DNA of 64,000 nucleotides from NCBI RefSeq assembly GCF_048564905.1, contig NC_132996.1:42208001-42272000 (forward strand). The letters are read 5' to 3'. The notes beneath the pieces are model-generated. The model ran no database searches and was not told the DNA's origin. It saw nothing but the letters and a program-made list of their open reading frames with translations. Below, piece by piece: positions 46,880-58,006 of the stretch (within the stretch, counting starts at the first letter, position 1; the number at the start of each line of letters is the position of its first letter). The translations under genes and the position numbers were made by a program. The stretch comes from Vicugna pacos (taxonomy: Eukaryota > Chordata > Mammalia > Artiodactyla > Camelidae).

Positions 46880-47834
46880 TTTTTTGTTTTTATTTCATTT
46901 AAAATGAAAAAACATTTTTTGATTATAAAATGTGCTGCAGTTCCATTGTAAAACACTCAGATGACATCATGTTGTAAAAGGGAAGATAATGATCCTTTCT
47001 TTGTTCCTCTAACCAGAGATAAGCCAGGTTAACATTTTGTATGCAACTTATCCGTGCTTTTTCTCTGTATGTACACATACACACTCCTCCCTATAGCACC
47101 CACCCAATGTATATAAATTGACACCATACTTTAAAATTAAAAATGAGATCATGATATAAAGACTTTTAAACTTGTCTTTCCCTTAGCAAAATATAATGAG
47201 TATATTTTTAGACAACAGTCCTACACTGTTATCACCCCAAGCATTTTCTAACTAGTGAGCAGTGAAGGAAGATTTGATGGTTTACTTTCTTAAGAACTTC
47301 TGCAGTTATCATCTGTGTACTTCATCTTTGCACACTAGTTGACTTGATCCTCAGATAAAATGAAATTGTTCTCTGATATGTACACATTTAGGGTCTTATT
47401 ATGCAAAGCCTCGTTGTCCTCGAGATTTATAATTATTACGTCTCCCACCAGCTGGGTAAGAGAATGCTCATTTCAACACCCTACCAACATTGGATGTTAT
47501 CATTATTTTGAGTCTTTGCTAATATTACAGTTGAAATTAGATTAAACATAATTTTCCTGATCGTAAAAGAATACATCTTATTGACCTTAGACAATTTAAT
47601 CTTACTGTTAATTCCATTTTCTTTCCATTTTGTTCACATTTCATTCTACCCTGTGAGTTTCTATGCTATTCTCAATGTTTAACATGCTAATTTTTCTTAA
47701 AATCATATCTTAAGAACCTCCCCATGTCATTATAATTTATTTATAATTATTATATGAAGTGTTGCATAATATTAAATACATGTACAGAGTTTACCCAAAC
47801 ATATACACACTCATGTGTTATTATATGTTATTTT
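46880..47834 (-). repeat. Ancient L1ME-type LINE, antisense
   Basis: 'aaccagagataagccaggttaacattttgtatgcaac', 'cattttctaactag', 'ccctaccaacattggatgttatcattattttgagtctttgctaat' follow the antisense L1ME 3' order. A second short copy of the 3' part ('gaacctccccatgtcattataatttatttataatt') follows at 47700-47790. Heavily diverged. Confidence 0.55.
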
Positions 47835-48220
47835 TAATACTTTATTGAAGTCTAATTGATATCTAATCATAACAGCTTTTTCAACTGTATAGTTTGATAA
47901 GTTTTTACATAGGTATGATGGTGAAAATGTAAGTCATTGTACAGTTTCCTCATCTGTCTTTGTAATTTACTCTTACAGTCTTCTCTGCCTCACTTCCAAC
48001 CGAAAACCACCGAACTGCTGTCTCTCTCACTGTGTATACTAGTTTGCATTTTATAGCATTTTATATCAATGGAATCATACAGTGTATCTCCTTTTTTTGT
48101 CTAATGTTTTTACTCAGAATAATTATTTCAGGTGTTTAGTGCTATCTCATTTTTTCAGCTGTCATCTGCATTCCCCTGATGACTAATAGTTTGGCCTCCG
48201 TCCATGTGCTTATTTGACAC
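47835..48220 (-). repeat. Ancient L1M LINE, antisense, left part
   Basis: 'ctttattgaagtctaattgatatctaatc', 'gtatactagtttgcattttatagcattttatatcaatggaatcatacagt', 'gcattcccctgatgactaatag', 'ccatgtgcttatttgacac'. It continues after the LTR insertion at 48833. Confidence 0.75.
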
Positions 48221-48832
48221 TGAGATGGGAGGGAGAGGGGCAGGGCACGGCCGCTGAAGGGAAGACACAGCAATTGAGGGCAGGACAAGCTGGTTTGAAC
48301 CAATATGGTGAAAGATTCAACTTCCAATAGACCTTGAGTCTCCTGGCACATCCACAGGTGCCATGATAATTCCTAGGCTGACTGTAAAAGGTCAAAAAGT
48401 AGGTGAGGCCAAGTGCTAGAAATCTCTGCCCTTCCACAGAGTAATTGGAATAATCCTCCTACTCTTTAGCATATAAAATTACCCAGCTCGTAAAAACTAA
48501 CAACCCTGTACCTCGTGGTCACTCTCTTTCTTGTCTTCTGAGTGACCTGTGGTCACTCTATCTTGCCTGCACTCTGTCTATGGAATATGCATATCTGCTT
48601 TTACTTTAAACTAAACACCCCCACACTTTGATCTCTCTGCCTCTCGCCTTTGAGATGGCCTGCATTCTGCCTATGGCTTACGTACCTCCTAAGCCATGCT
48701 GCCTTCTGAGTGAGATGGACCCCACTCTGTGTGTGGCGTGTGTATCACTCTAAATAAACTTGTTTTCACTTTACTGTGCCTCGCTCTTGAATTCTTTTCC
48801 TGTGCAAAGCGAGAACCTATTCTCCACCGACA
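48221..48832 (+). repeat. Fossil solo LTR, ERV1 (gammaretrovirus-like) class
   Basis: It begins TGAGATGGGAGGG and ends CCGACA. A TATA-like ATATAAAA lies at 48471-48478 and an AATAAA at 48753-48758, followed by 'tgcctcgctcttgaattcttttcc', as in many gammaretrovirus-like LTRs. Length is 612 bases. L1 text stops at its left edge and resumes at its right edge, which fixes the boundaries. The flanks ACAC and ACAT could be a diverged 4-bp target duplication. No internal viral genes are attached. Three degenerate copies of a motif like CACTCTGTCTATGG lie at 48570, 48663 and 48723. Confidence 0.85.
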
Positions 48833-49545
48833 ACATCATATGTCTCCTATGTGAAGTTTGTGTTCAACTTTTCTAAACATTTTTAAAAATTAGGCTATTT
48901 TCTTTTTATTGAGTTTTGGGAAGTCTTTGTATATTTGGATAAAATTCCTTTATCTGATATGTGCTTTGCAAACATTTTCTCCCAGTGTGTGAATTGTTTT
49001 TTCATTCTCGTAACAGTTCTTTTGAAGAGGAGAAGTTTTAAATTTTGATGAAGTCCAGTGTGTTCTGTTATGGATTGTGCTTTTGGTGTTGCATCTAAGC
49101 TATGTTTGGGTGACACATTGTCATGAAGATTTTCTCCAGTGTTTCCCTGTAGAAATTTTAACATTTTAGGCTGTACATTTAGGTCTATAATAATTTTTGA
49201 GTTACTTTTTAAGTGAGAGAAAATATAGACCAAAGTTTTATTTTTTCTCTTGATTGTGTATATTCATTGTTCCATCATTATTTGTTGAAAAGACTAACCT
49301 TTCTCTCTCGAATTGCTTTCACACCTTTGGCAAAAATCAGTTGTCCGTATATGAGTATCATGTATGAGTGATTCTATTTCTGGACTCTCTCCTTTTCCAC
49401 TGATCTGTTTGCCTATCTTTAAACCCACATCCCATGAATTTGTCATTGTAACTTGACAGTAAGCCTTGGAATAAGGTACGGTCAACCCTCCATCTTTTTT
49501 TTTTTCTTTCTCAAAATTCTTTCATCCTTTTTAAGAGCTATCAGA
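48833..49545 (-). repeat. Ancient L1M LINE, antisense, right part
   Basis: 'catatgtctcctatgtgaagtttgtgttcaac', 'atatgtgctttgcaaacattttctcccag', 'gaagaggagaagttttaaattttgatgaag', 'tgttgaaaagactaacctttc', 'tctatttctggactctctcc', in antisense ORF2 order. It continues the L1M interrupted by the LTR. Confidence 0.82.
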
Positions 49546-50449
49546 ATACATCTCTGTTTGCTTTGCTGGTAACCTGTTAACACTAATGAGAATGCATAGC
49601 TGTGATGCCTCTGTAACTTACTTCTGGGAGGTCAGAAAAAGTAGAAATTTATTGTCATTTTATTATTGTTCATTTAATATAAAAAATATTCATCAAAGAA
49701 AAAGACACTTTTGAGCTGATAAGTATAGCTCAGAAAGAAGTGAACCATCTGTGTCCTTCTCTTTTTCATTATAATTTCAGTGTAATCACCCTGAGGAATA
49801 AATCTGGGGGATGTTCAATGAATTTTCTACAAAGCCCTAAAGAAGAGGGAAGCAACCAATAAAAAACATAATTCATTTAAAAGGAAAAGACTTCCAGGCT
49901 CTGTCTGCAATAGTGTATTTAAAAAACGCATCATACTTTGAACACTGATATTAATAACAGTAGATAGAAATACAATTTATACTGTCGAGAGATAATACTG
50001 GTATAATTGATATGTCATATGATAATGCTAGTTGCAACGTGGATGATATGATGGACTCGTGTGTTGGAAATCCTAACAACTTTGAAATTACAATTGAAAA
50101 ACAGAAACTGTTACTATTGTACAGAGTCACTGTAGACACAAGTTCCATCCTGAAACACCGTCATGTTTATTTAAAGTCTACATGATGAGTTTGGAAGAAA
50201 GGCTATGTGCTGACTAACTTACCTGGAAGAAAGCAAATTTGTACACACAGGGGGAAAGGGTGTAACTGCACACAATGTAGGTCACTTCTGTATCTGTTAT
50301 TGCTTATAAAATATTTTGAATAGTCCTTTTCTTGGCATTCATGTTACAATGATAGTACCTGGTTTTTAATTTAGAATAAATTGTTCACTTAGGTGCATAT
50401 ATTTTATTAAATCACTGCATATATATTTTTAGAAATGAATGATGGGGAC
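49546..50449. other. Unassigned non-coding DNA
   Basis: AT-rich, no repeat or exon recognised. Confidence 0.5.
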
Positions 50450-50565
50450 TGAATAGAGGTTTTGTGTCATGCGCTATGCTAAATATTTCATTTGTGTCTG
50501 ATTTAATTCTTTGAACGATATAGCAAGGTTGATATTATAACCCCCAAATTATGTTTTTTCTGAAG
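50450..50565 (-). repeat. MIR fragment, antisense
   Basis: 'gtcatgcgctatgctaaatatttcatttgtgtctgatttaattctttgaacgatatagcaagg', then 'ttataacccccaaatt', in antisense MIR order. Confidence 0.55.
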
Positions 50566-50885
50566 ACAGTTATCCAAATATATTGATTATGATAAAATAA
50601 CCGTGGTCATTATAAAGAGGTCATTCTTTAGAGACTGAATTTAGACTCTCGACTTGGTAATTCCATTTATGTTCGGTCCCAGAAAGAAATGTAAAAGATT
50701 CTAGGAAAACGGTATCAAGAATTCACAGTAAGTGATATTTGGGGAACTAACAGAGAATGACATGTATTTTAATTCAGTCTGACATGTGCTAAAACGTTTG
50801 TAGCCAACAAAGACTGTACGGAGACTGCTTTTTCTCCCATAAGAAATAAACTGCTTTTAAGTTCCTGAATTAACACTTTGTGGTG

Positions 50886-50941
50886 CATGTGTGTGTGTGT
50901 CTGCGAGTGTGTGTGTACTCGTTTGTGTCTGTGTGTGTGTA
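50886..50941. repeat. (TG)n-rich imperfect microsatellite
   Basis: Interrupted GTGTGT runs with CTGCGAG and TACTCG interruptions. Confidence 0.9.
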
Positions 50942-51114
50942 AGACATAGGACAATGTTGTCTCAAAGTGGTATTTAATTTCATTCAGCATTAGTTTTGGA
51001 CCTAAAGTATTCTGGAGAAAGCTTTCACAGTAACACACATAATATCTTTTCAATTATTTTGGCATGTAGAGGTGAATTATTGCCAGGAAGGGAAGAGGGG
51101 TGAGGGGAAGGAAG

Positions 51115-51270
51115 GAAAGAAACATTTAATAATAAATATTTCTGTTGTTGTGCTAGAAATTTTCGCATGAAAAACCTTATTTTCGCCTCATAATGTATTT
51201 GAAGTAAGCGGTTCCTTTATTTGGAAGATGAGAAGATCACAGCATGAGATAGTCATTGTCACTCATTACC
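51115..51270 (-). repeat. MIR fragment, antisense
   Basis: 'tgttgtgctagaaattttcgcatg', 'cgcctcataatgtatttgaagtaagcggttcctttatttggaagatgagaagatcacagc', in antisense MIR order. Confidence 0.45.
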
Positions 51271-51477
51271 TGATGTTTAACGTGTTGAAGACAGCCGTGT
51301 CACGTGCTTCCCCTGGGTGGGCTGGCTGTATCAGTGGGTAAGAGAAGCCCCTGTTACTCTATTTTGTCTAGAAAGGGAAGTCATCTGTTTGTTTCTTGAA
51401 TGACCTTGGTGGTTGGCACTTTCAAGGCATTTGTTCATTTGATGTCAGTTGTTTAGAGTTGTTTATAATATTTTCTG

Positions 51478-53850
51478 ATTGTTGATTTCAAAAGTTCTGT
51501 TTCTTAGTCGTAATTTTTGCACTCTTTCTTTTCTCTTGATAATTCTGCCCAGAGGTTTATTTTATTGACCTTCTCAAAGAGCCAGATTTTTAATGTGTTG
51601 CTTTTTATCTACTGGTTATCCATCTCTTGTGTCAATGATTGCTGCTTTTATTTTTGTTTCCTTCCTTTGGTTTACTGAGTATAATTTGTTCTTCTTTTTT
51701 AAAGCTTCTTAGGGTAGCAGTTTAGATCATTGGTTCAAAATCTTTCTTATTTTCATGTGTATGCATTTGACCCTGTAAATTTCCTTTTAATCACTGCTTC
51801 AGTGACGTCCCACACATTTTCATATTTTGTGTTTTCATTTTCATTTAATTCAAAATATGTTACAGTTTCACTTGTGACTTTCTTTTCGATCTTTGGGTAT
51901 ATGTGTATGTGCATTTTTAATTTCTAAAAATTTGGGGAATATTTCAAATATGTCTCTATTATTTACTTCCCTTTTAATTCTGATTTTGTAATAGAACATT
52001 TTCTATAGGATTTGTCTTTTTAATTTATTGAGATGTATTTAGTAGTCTAGAATATAGTTGAATTTATTCAATGTTCCACGTGATCTTCAAAGGAATTTTG
52101 GATGGAGGATTTTATAAATGTCAATTAGGGGAAGTTGGTTGATGGTGTTCAAATCTTCTATGTCATTACTCATTTATTGTCTCCTTGTTCTATCAGTTGT
52201 TGACAGATTAGCTGACTGTAATTGCAGATTTGTCTGTTTCTCCTTTACTTCTATCAGTTACTACTTGATGTACTTTGAATCTCTAGTAGTATCTGCATAC
52301 ACATTTAAGATCGTTATTATCTATTGATCAGTTGTCTTTTTGATCATTACCTAATATCAGTTCTTATTACTTGATCTGAAGTCCACTTTGTCATATATTT
52401 CTACAGTTACTCTAGTTTCGTTTTAATTATTATAGGCATGATAAATCTTTCCATGTCTGTGTTGTTATATTTCAACCACTTACTTTGATAGCATATAATT
52501 GGGTCTTGCTTTTATATCCAAACTCGTAATCTCTGCCTTTTAATTGAAATGGTTAGGCTATTTGCATTTAATGCAATTATTTTTATGGCAGGGTTTTAAT
52601 CTACCACATTGCTATCTGTGTTTTATTTATATGTTACGTTCCTTGTCCCTCCCCAGCCCCCTTTTTCCATTTTCTTTAAGATGGTTTTTTATGATTCCGT
52701 TTTATCTTCACTATTAGCTTGTTAGCTGTAACTCTTCATTTTTTTTAGATGTTGCTTCAGGGTTTACAATACACATCTTTAACTTATCACAGTCTATCTT
52801 GAAATACTATTGAACTGCTTCACATATAGTGTAAGTACTTTATCACAGGTTTTTTATACAGCAGTAAACTTCTGTTTTCCCCTTTCTAGCATCTGTGTTA
52901 CTTTTGTCACACATTTTACTTCTACGTATATTACAAACTCCAAAACATATAAATACTAGATTTTTAAGGCCAACTTATCTTTTCAAAACTAAAATGAGAA
53001 AAAAGGGTCTTTTATGTTTATTCACATGTTTATCATTTTCACAGCTCTTTAATCTTTTTTTTTTGAGATCCAAATTCCTTCTACGTGAAGAATTTCCTTA
53101 AACATTCAGTGTACTGTAAGTTGGTGATTGATTTAGCTTTTGTTTGCATGAAAACGCCTTTTTACACCATTATTGAAAGGTATTTTCACTGAATGAAGAA
53201 TTACAGGTTGACAGTTTTTCATTTCAATACTTTAAAAACTGTCTTTCTGATTTGAGTGCTTTTTGAAGAAAAATACGTGATAATTCTTATCACTGTTCCC
53301 TTTTATATAATGATTTTTTTTAATCTGGTGGCTTTTTAACATGTTTTTATCCCTGGTTTTTAATCCATTTGATTATTACATGCCTTGGTGGGGTTTTCCT
53401 TATGCCCTTTTCCTTGGGTTTGTTGAGTTTCTTGAGTAAGTAATGTGAGGGTCTTTATCAACTTCGAAAAAACTCATGGCCATAATTTAGCCATTGTCCC
53501 TTCAAATAAGTTATTTTTTGAAGACTTTAAACTTCGTTTTGTCCTAGGGCTCCAGTTACTTGTGCGTTAGACTGCTTGATGTTGTCCTGCAGGTCACTCA
53601 GACTGTTTTTTTTCTCTCTCTTTGCTTCATTGTGGATAGATTCTACTGCTGTGTCTTCAGTTTTACTGACTAATTGTCTGCAATGTCTAATCTGCTGTTT
53701 GAAATGCTGTCTGTCTCTGCACTGTGGCCTGGATACTGGCAGTATGCTAGGTGATATCACATGACTTACTTCCTCTTTGCTCTTGTCTTAGGGAACCACT
53801 GTCTGTTCTCCAGGGATTGAAAGTTATTTTATAATTTGTTTTTTCAGTTT
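51478..53850 (-). repeat. Ancient L1M LINE, antisense, ORF2 5' part and upstream region
   Basis: About 2.4 kb of near-continuous antisense L1M: 'attgaccttctcaaagagccag', 'gtaaatttccttttaatcactgcttcagtgacgtcccac', 'atttctaaaaatttggggaatatttc', 'ataaatgtcaattaggggaagttggttgatgg', 'cagatttgtctgtttctcctttacttctatcag', 'gggtcttgctttta', 'tagatgttgcttcagggtttacaatacacatctttaac', 'gccttggtggggttttcc', 'cattgtggatagattctactgctgtgtcttc'. It covers the endonuclease end of ORF2 and the region upstream of it. The reading frames are destroyed. It probably shares its origin with the L1M at 47835-49545. Confidence 0.8.
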
Positions 53851-53959
53851 TCTAGTTGTTTAATGAAGGAGTGCATTTATTTTTGAGGTAGAGTGGAAGT
53901 ATTCCCTCAGTAGATTTTGATTTTTTCTTTTAATACTGATCTTACGTTGCCATTTTTGA

Positions 53960-54190
53960 CATTCAACTTTATAAACAACTGTTTATTGGGAACCTATTAA
54001 GCTAAGCTTTATAGAAACAAAAAGATGAATAAGAACCTGGATCTGTTCTTAAGAAGCAAGACAGCTATGTAAACCAAAAAAAAAAAAAAAGTTATCAAGT
54101 AAGACAGGACTTGTGGAGGAAATGTTTAAAAGGTGCTGTTAAGGACACGAAAGAAGCATGGGGGAATTTCATCAGAAATAATGTGTGTGG
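53960..54190 (-). repeat. L2-like LINE relic, antisense
   Basis: 'actgtttattgggaacctattaagctaagc', 'aaacaaaaagatgaataagaacctgg', 'aaggtgctgttaaggacacg' resemble the antisense L2-type block. An A15 run at 54078-54092 interrupts it. Confidence 0.45.
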
Positions 54191-55565
54191 TGCAGAAGAA
54201 GATATACACCTATTTTCCATGAGGTTGTGAGACCAGAAATACAGTTACCTTTAACCTGATTATACAGAGTGCCAAGATAAATTCTGTAATCTATTGATAA
54301 ATTCCTCAAACTAAGGTTACAAAGGCAAACAGAAATGGTACATCTCTTAAGGAGCTGACAATTTCACATAAGTTTGTAAATAAATAAATTGAGGAAACTG
54401 TCTTAGGGCTGAATTGGAAGGCATAATAGATAAATGTTGACTTTCAACTGCAGGGGAAGAGGTCAAGTCTATCTAGCAGGAAGTCTTGATTAAGGAGCTT
54501 TCCATGGTTCTGATTCAGAAAATTGAGTAGTTTGAATAGTTTTTTTGCTGGGTAGGCTGTGATTTTTTTTGTGTGTGTGGGTAGAACATTATGGGGGAAA
54601 AGATTAAAAAGTCTTAAGAGGCATGTGTCAGACTGTGGTGCTCTGTAATCTATAAGAAATTTGAAATGTGAGAACCCAGAGTGAAAAAGAGGTGAATGTA
54701 ATTAGGAAAACGACTGAAAGGTAAGCAAGAGTCAGTTTTATAGGGTCGAACATTATTTTGGAAGGTTTTATTGCTTGTCGGTTAGTCAACAGTGCACAGG
54801 TTGGTAAATTCATTACTTCCAGATTTCTTTTTTAAACATAGGCGTGGATAGTGGTGCCCTTCACCAAAACAGTCAATACAACAGCAGGAGCTTTCTGGGG
54901 TGGGGGGGTTAATTTCAGATTTTTAGGTTTTATGTTCCCAAGGATGTTTACTTAAAGGAATTAAACATTTAATATAATGTCTGTTCTATAGTTTATGGAA
55001 GAAGCTTAATTAAAGATAAAGTTTTGGGATTTATCAGCTATAGGTTATTGCCAAAATTATTAGTGTAGATTAAATAATCTAGAGCAAACGTAAGGAGGGC
55101 TAGAAGATGACCTATAAAGGTAGCCCTTGGAAATAATGCTTAAGGAGGAATGAGGAAAAACAGAAGAAAATTAAGTCTCAGAAGCCAAGGGAAGTGAGAA
55201 TTCCTTGAAAAAAGTTAACAGTGTTACATAAATTTAATGTATGATAAATGACAAGAACAATTTGCTGGACTGAGTACTTAGGAGGTCACCGGTAACATTT
55301 GCTAAGTGAAGAAGTGAAGGTGAAATTTAAGATGACAGAAGGAAGATTAGGTGATAGAGACTAAGGCTGAAGATAAATTACTCCCCAGGAAACCTACCTG
55401 TGAAGGGAAGAAGACGAAGATTGTTCAAAGAGAGACATTGGGTAGAAAATTATTATTTTTAGGAGGTAGAACACTTAAATATATTTTTAGCCTTTGTTGT
55501 AAGAACTAGTAGAGAAGGAGAGGTTGAAAATTTGGCAGGAAATAATCTTAATGACAGTGTGAGTA
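54191..55565 (-). repeat. Possible continuation of antisense L2-like relic
   Basis: 54290-54510 ('ctcttaaggagctgacaatttcac', 'gaagtcttgattaagg') and 54600-55400 recall long antisense L2 text with 'ggaggtcac.ggtaacatttg' and 'gaggtcaag'. The match is too weak to be firm. No gene seen. Confidence 0.3.
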
Positions 55566-55569
55566 TGGT

Positions 55570-56080
55570 GAGACCATCTCTTCCCTACACAGTTGGTGGG
55601 TGTATAAGTTGGTATAATCTTTCTGAAAAGCAATTTAATAACGTGTATAAAGAGCCTTAAAAATACAGTTTTTGACCCCGCAAGTCTGCTTTTGGAATTT
55701 TACCCCATGGATAGAATCAGAGATGCAGGTAAAGATTTAGGTGCAAGGGCGATAATCACTGCATCATTTATAATAATGAAAAATAGAAACAATCTTCATG
55801 CTCAACAGAGGAGGCACAGCTATATAAATTATAGTGTATTCACAGAGTATTAGGCAACCATTGAAAATCTTACTTTCAAAGACTTTCAAATAATTGAGGG
55901 GAATGTCCTTGAAATGCACTGTTGAGTGAAAAAAGAGAAGCAAACAAACAAACAAAAACTGAGTATAGAATGTAATCCAATGCTGAAAATAGAAATATAA
56001 ATCTTAAAAGGAAAAATACAGAAATGAGGAGGAAAAACTAGAATGTTGTGCAATGTTTCAGTATAAACTTAAGGAGGCTA
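55570..56080 (+). repeat. L1ME-type LINE, sense, 3' end
   Basis: 'cacagttggtgggtgtataagttggtataatctttctgaaaagcaattta', 'gagccttaaaaatacag', 'aatcagagatgcaggtaaagatttaggtgcaagg', 'catttataataatgaaaaatagaaacaatc', 'gttgagtgaaaaaagag' follow the L1ME ORF2-end to 3' UTR order. Confidence 0.75.
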
Positions 56081-56239
56081 GAACATAATAGTGACTTAAG
56101 GTGACTTAGTTTTAAGTGGAGAGATGCCTCTACCTAAACTGGAGAAATAGGATATTATAGATGTGGGGAAGAAAATTAAAGTATTTTTGTGGTGTTGTTA
56201 AATGAGAGGCAAGTCCTTCATCACCATCACAAACCCATA

Positions 56240-56420
56240 ATATCAGTAACATACATTGAGGGCTAATTATGTGTCACATTTTGTGTTGCATGTTGTTAAT
56301 ACTCACAGTAGCTACTGTGAAAGATATGTAAGCCAAGGCATGGAGAAGATAAGAAGTTACACACAAGGAAACGGTGAAGCCAAGGTCCATGCCCAGTTCT
56401 GTTTGTCTCCACAGTCCAAT
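56240..56420 (-). repeat. MIR SINE, antisense
   Basis: 'cattgagggctaattatgtgtcac', 'aatactcacagtagctactgtgaaagatatg', 'ttacacacaaggaaacggtgaagccaagg', in antisense MIR order. It overlaps the start of an accidental 141-codon frame (56256-56681). Confidence 0.55.
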
Positions 56421-57237
56421 TCAGAGCCTTCTGCTGAGAGAGGAGCCTTCGTAAGGGAGGCTCAGACTTATATTATAGTCACTGTGAGGAAATTGAAGGG
56501 AGCAGAAATAAATAGCAAAAAAGTACCAAAGATCATCTTAGAATCACTTACTCGGACTGCCACCAGTTCACAAAATTCTATGTTATTTTCTCCAAATGCA
56601 GTTACATGCCATGGTGTAGGAGAGGAAAGGAGAGAAGGTTGGATTAATTCAAAGTTATGGTTTACTAGGGAGATTCATTGAAAAAAGTAGGGTTTTAAAA
56701 GTTTGAGGATGTTGGCAATGAAAAAAGCCAAATGGGATCTAAGCCTAATACGGGATACAAGAATTTAATAAGGGACTGAAGGAGCATGATAAAAGAGAAG
56801 GGTGGAGGGAGGGACTGCAGTACTGGAGAGGGGAAAGGATGTAGGGGAAAGGGCTGATGCAGTTTGTTGGCATTCAGAAGGCTGAGGACTTTGAAGTTAT
56901 ACGGTTAGGTAGTTAGAATAGCTGTGAAAAATTATGTGAAAAAAATGAATGATGACATCATCTCTATGACGGTAGAAATCAGGTGTGGAGATAGACTGTG
57001 AGGCATGTTCCAAAGTGCTTAGTAGATTCAGTGGAGTGACCAGAAGATCTCTAGATGATAAAAATGTGAGCTAGGGCAGAGGTGGGAAAGTGGGGTGACA
57101 TGAACCTCAAAGGATGGAAGGGGTATGCATGAGGATCAACGAGATGAATATCTAGGATTAGCAAAGAACACTACACGAATGATCCTGGCCTTTTTAAGGA
57201 AAGGAAAAGGGATTTTTCTTTTATATATAAATATAAA
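56421..57237. other. Unassigned non-coding DNA
   Basis: Purine-rich, no exon or named repeat. Confidence 0.45.
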
Positions 57238-57780
57238 TATAAATATATTTATTGAAGTATATTCAGTTTACAGTGTATCAATTTCTAGTGTACAGCGTAA
57301 TGTTTCAGTCGTACATGAACATACATATATTTATTTTCATATTCTTTTCACCATAAGTTACTGCAAGGTATTGAATATAGTTCCTTGTGGTCTATAGTAT
57401 AAACTTGTTGTTTATCTGTCTTATATATGTAAATATTAGTTAGTATCTGCAAATTTGAAACTCCAAATTTATCCTTTCCCATCCACTTCCCCCCCCCCAG
57501 TAACCATAAGTTTGTTTTCTATGTCTGTGAGTTTGTTTCTGTTTTGTAAATAAGTTCATTTGTCTTTTTTTTTTTTTTAGATTCCACATATAAGTGATAC
57601 CATATGGTATTTTTCTTTCTCTTTCTGACTTAACTTCACTTAGAATGACAATCTCCAGTTCCATCCACATTGCTGCAAATGGCATTATTTCATTCTCTTT
57701 TATGGCTGAGTAGTATTTCATTGTATAAATGTACCATAGTTTCTTTATGAAGTCATCCATCAATGGACATTTAGGTTGTT
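57238..57780 (-). repeat. L1 LINE, antisense, 5'-truncated
   Basis: It begins with an ATAAAT-rich tail (57223-57248), then 'attgaagtatattcagtttacagtg', 'cccagtaaccataagtttg', T15 at 57565-57579, 'attccacatataagtgataccatatggtat', 'catccacattgctgcaaatggc', ending near 'atggacatttaggttgt'. It is of the same camelid-style 3' UTR type as those at 11392 and 16055. A residual 107-codon minus-strand frame (57440-57763) is a piece of its ORF2 C-terminus plus 3' UTR. Confidence 0.92.
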
Positions 57781-57877
57781 GCAGAAACAGGTTACAGTGT
57801 CATACTTAGAACATTGTCTAATGCATAATGAATGCTGAATGCCAACTCTTTCTCACTTTATAGACAAAGGAGTGAAT

Positions 57878-58006
57878 ATAAAATTAATGAGACTGGTTGA
57901 GGGGAGGGTATAACTCAGTGGTAGAGTTCATGCTTAGAATGCATGAGGGTCCTGGGTTCAATCCCCAGTACCTCCATTAATTTTTTAATTAAATAAAATT
58001 AATGAG
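57878..58006 (+). repeat. Camelid tRNA-Ala-derived SINE, sense, with 14-bp target duplication
   Basis: The body from 57901 reads GGGGAGGGTATAACTCAGTG. The A box (TAACTCAGTGG) and B box (GGTTCAATCCC) are well kept, the anticodon triplet is AGA in place of AGC, and the head ends CCCCAGTACCTCC. It has a short AT-rich tail. ATAAAATTAATGAG flanks it at 57878-57891 and 57993-58006. The tail lacks the CCTAATTAC and C-run segment of the copy at 1-156, so it is a different tail subtype. Confidence 0.94.

Noticed and set aside
48221-48832. Part of a longer provirus
   Set aside because: L1M sequence is continuous on both sides, so only a solo LTR is present.
50886-50941. CRISPR-like or structured repeat
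   Set aside because: It is an imperfect TG microsatellite with no spaced direct repeats.
56256-56681. 141-codon plus-strand frame
   Set aside because: Its first third is an antisense MIR. The remainder shows no recognisable domain.
57901-57974. Functional tRNA-Ala gene
   Set aside because: It has the A and B boxes but a changed anticodon triplet (AGA), a SINE tail and a target duplication, so it is a SINE copy.
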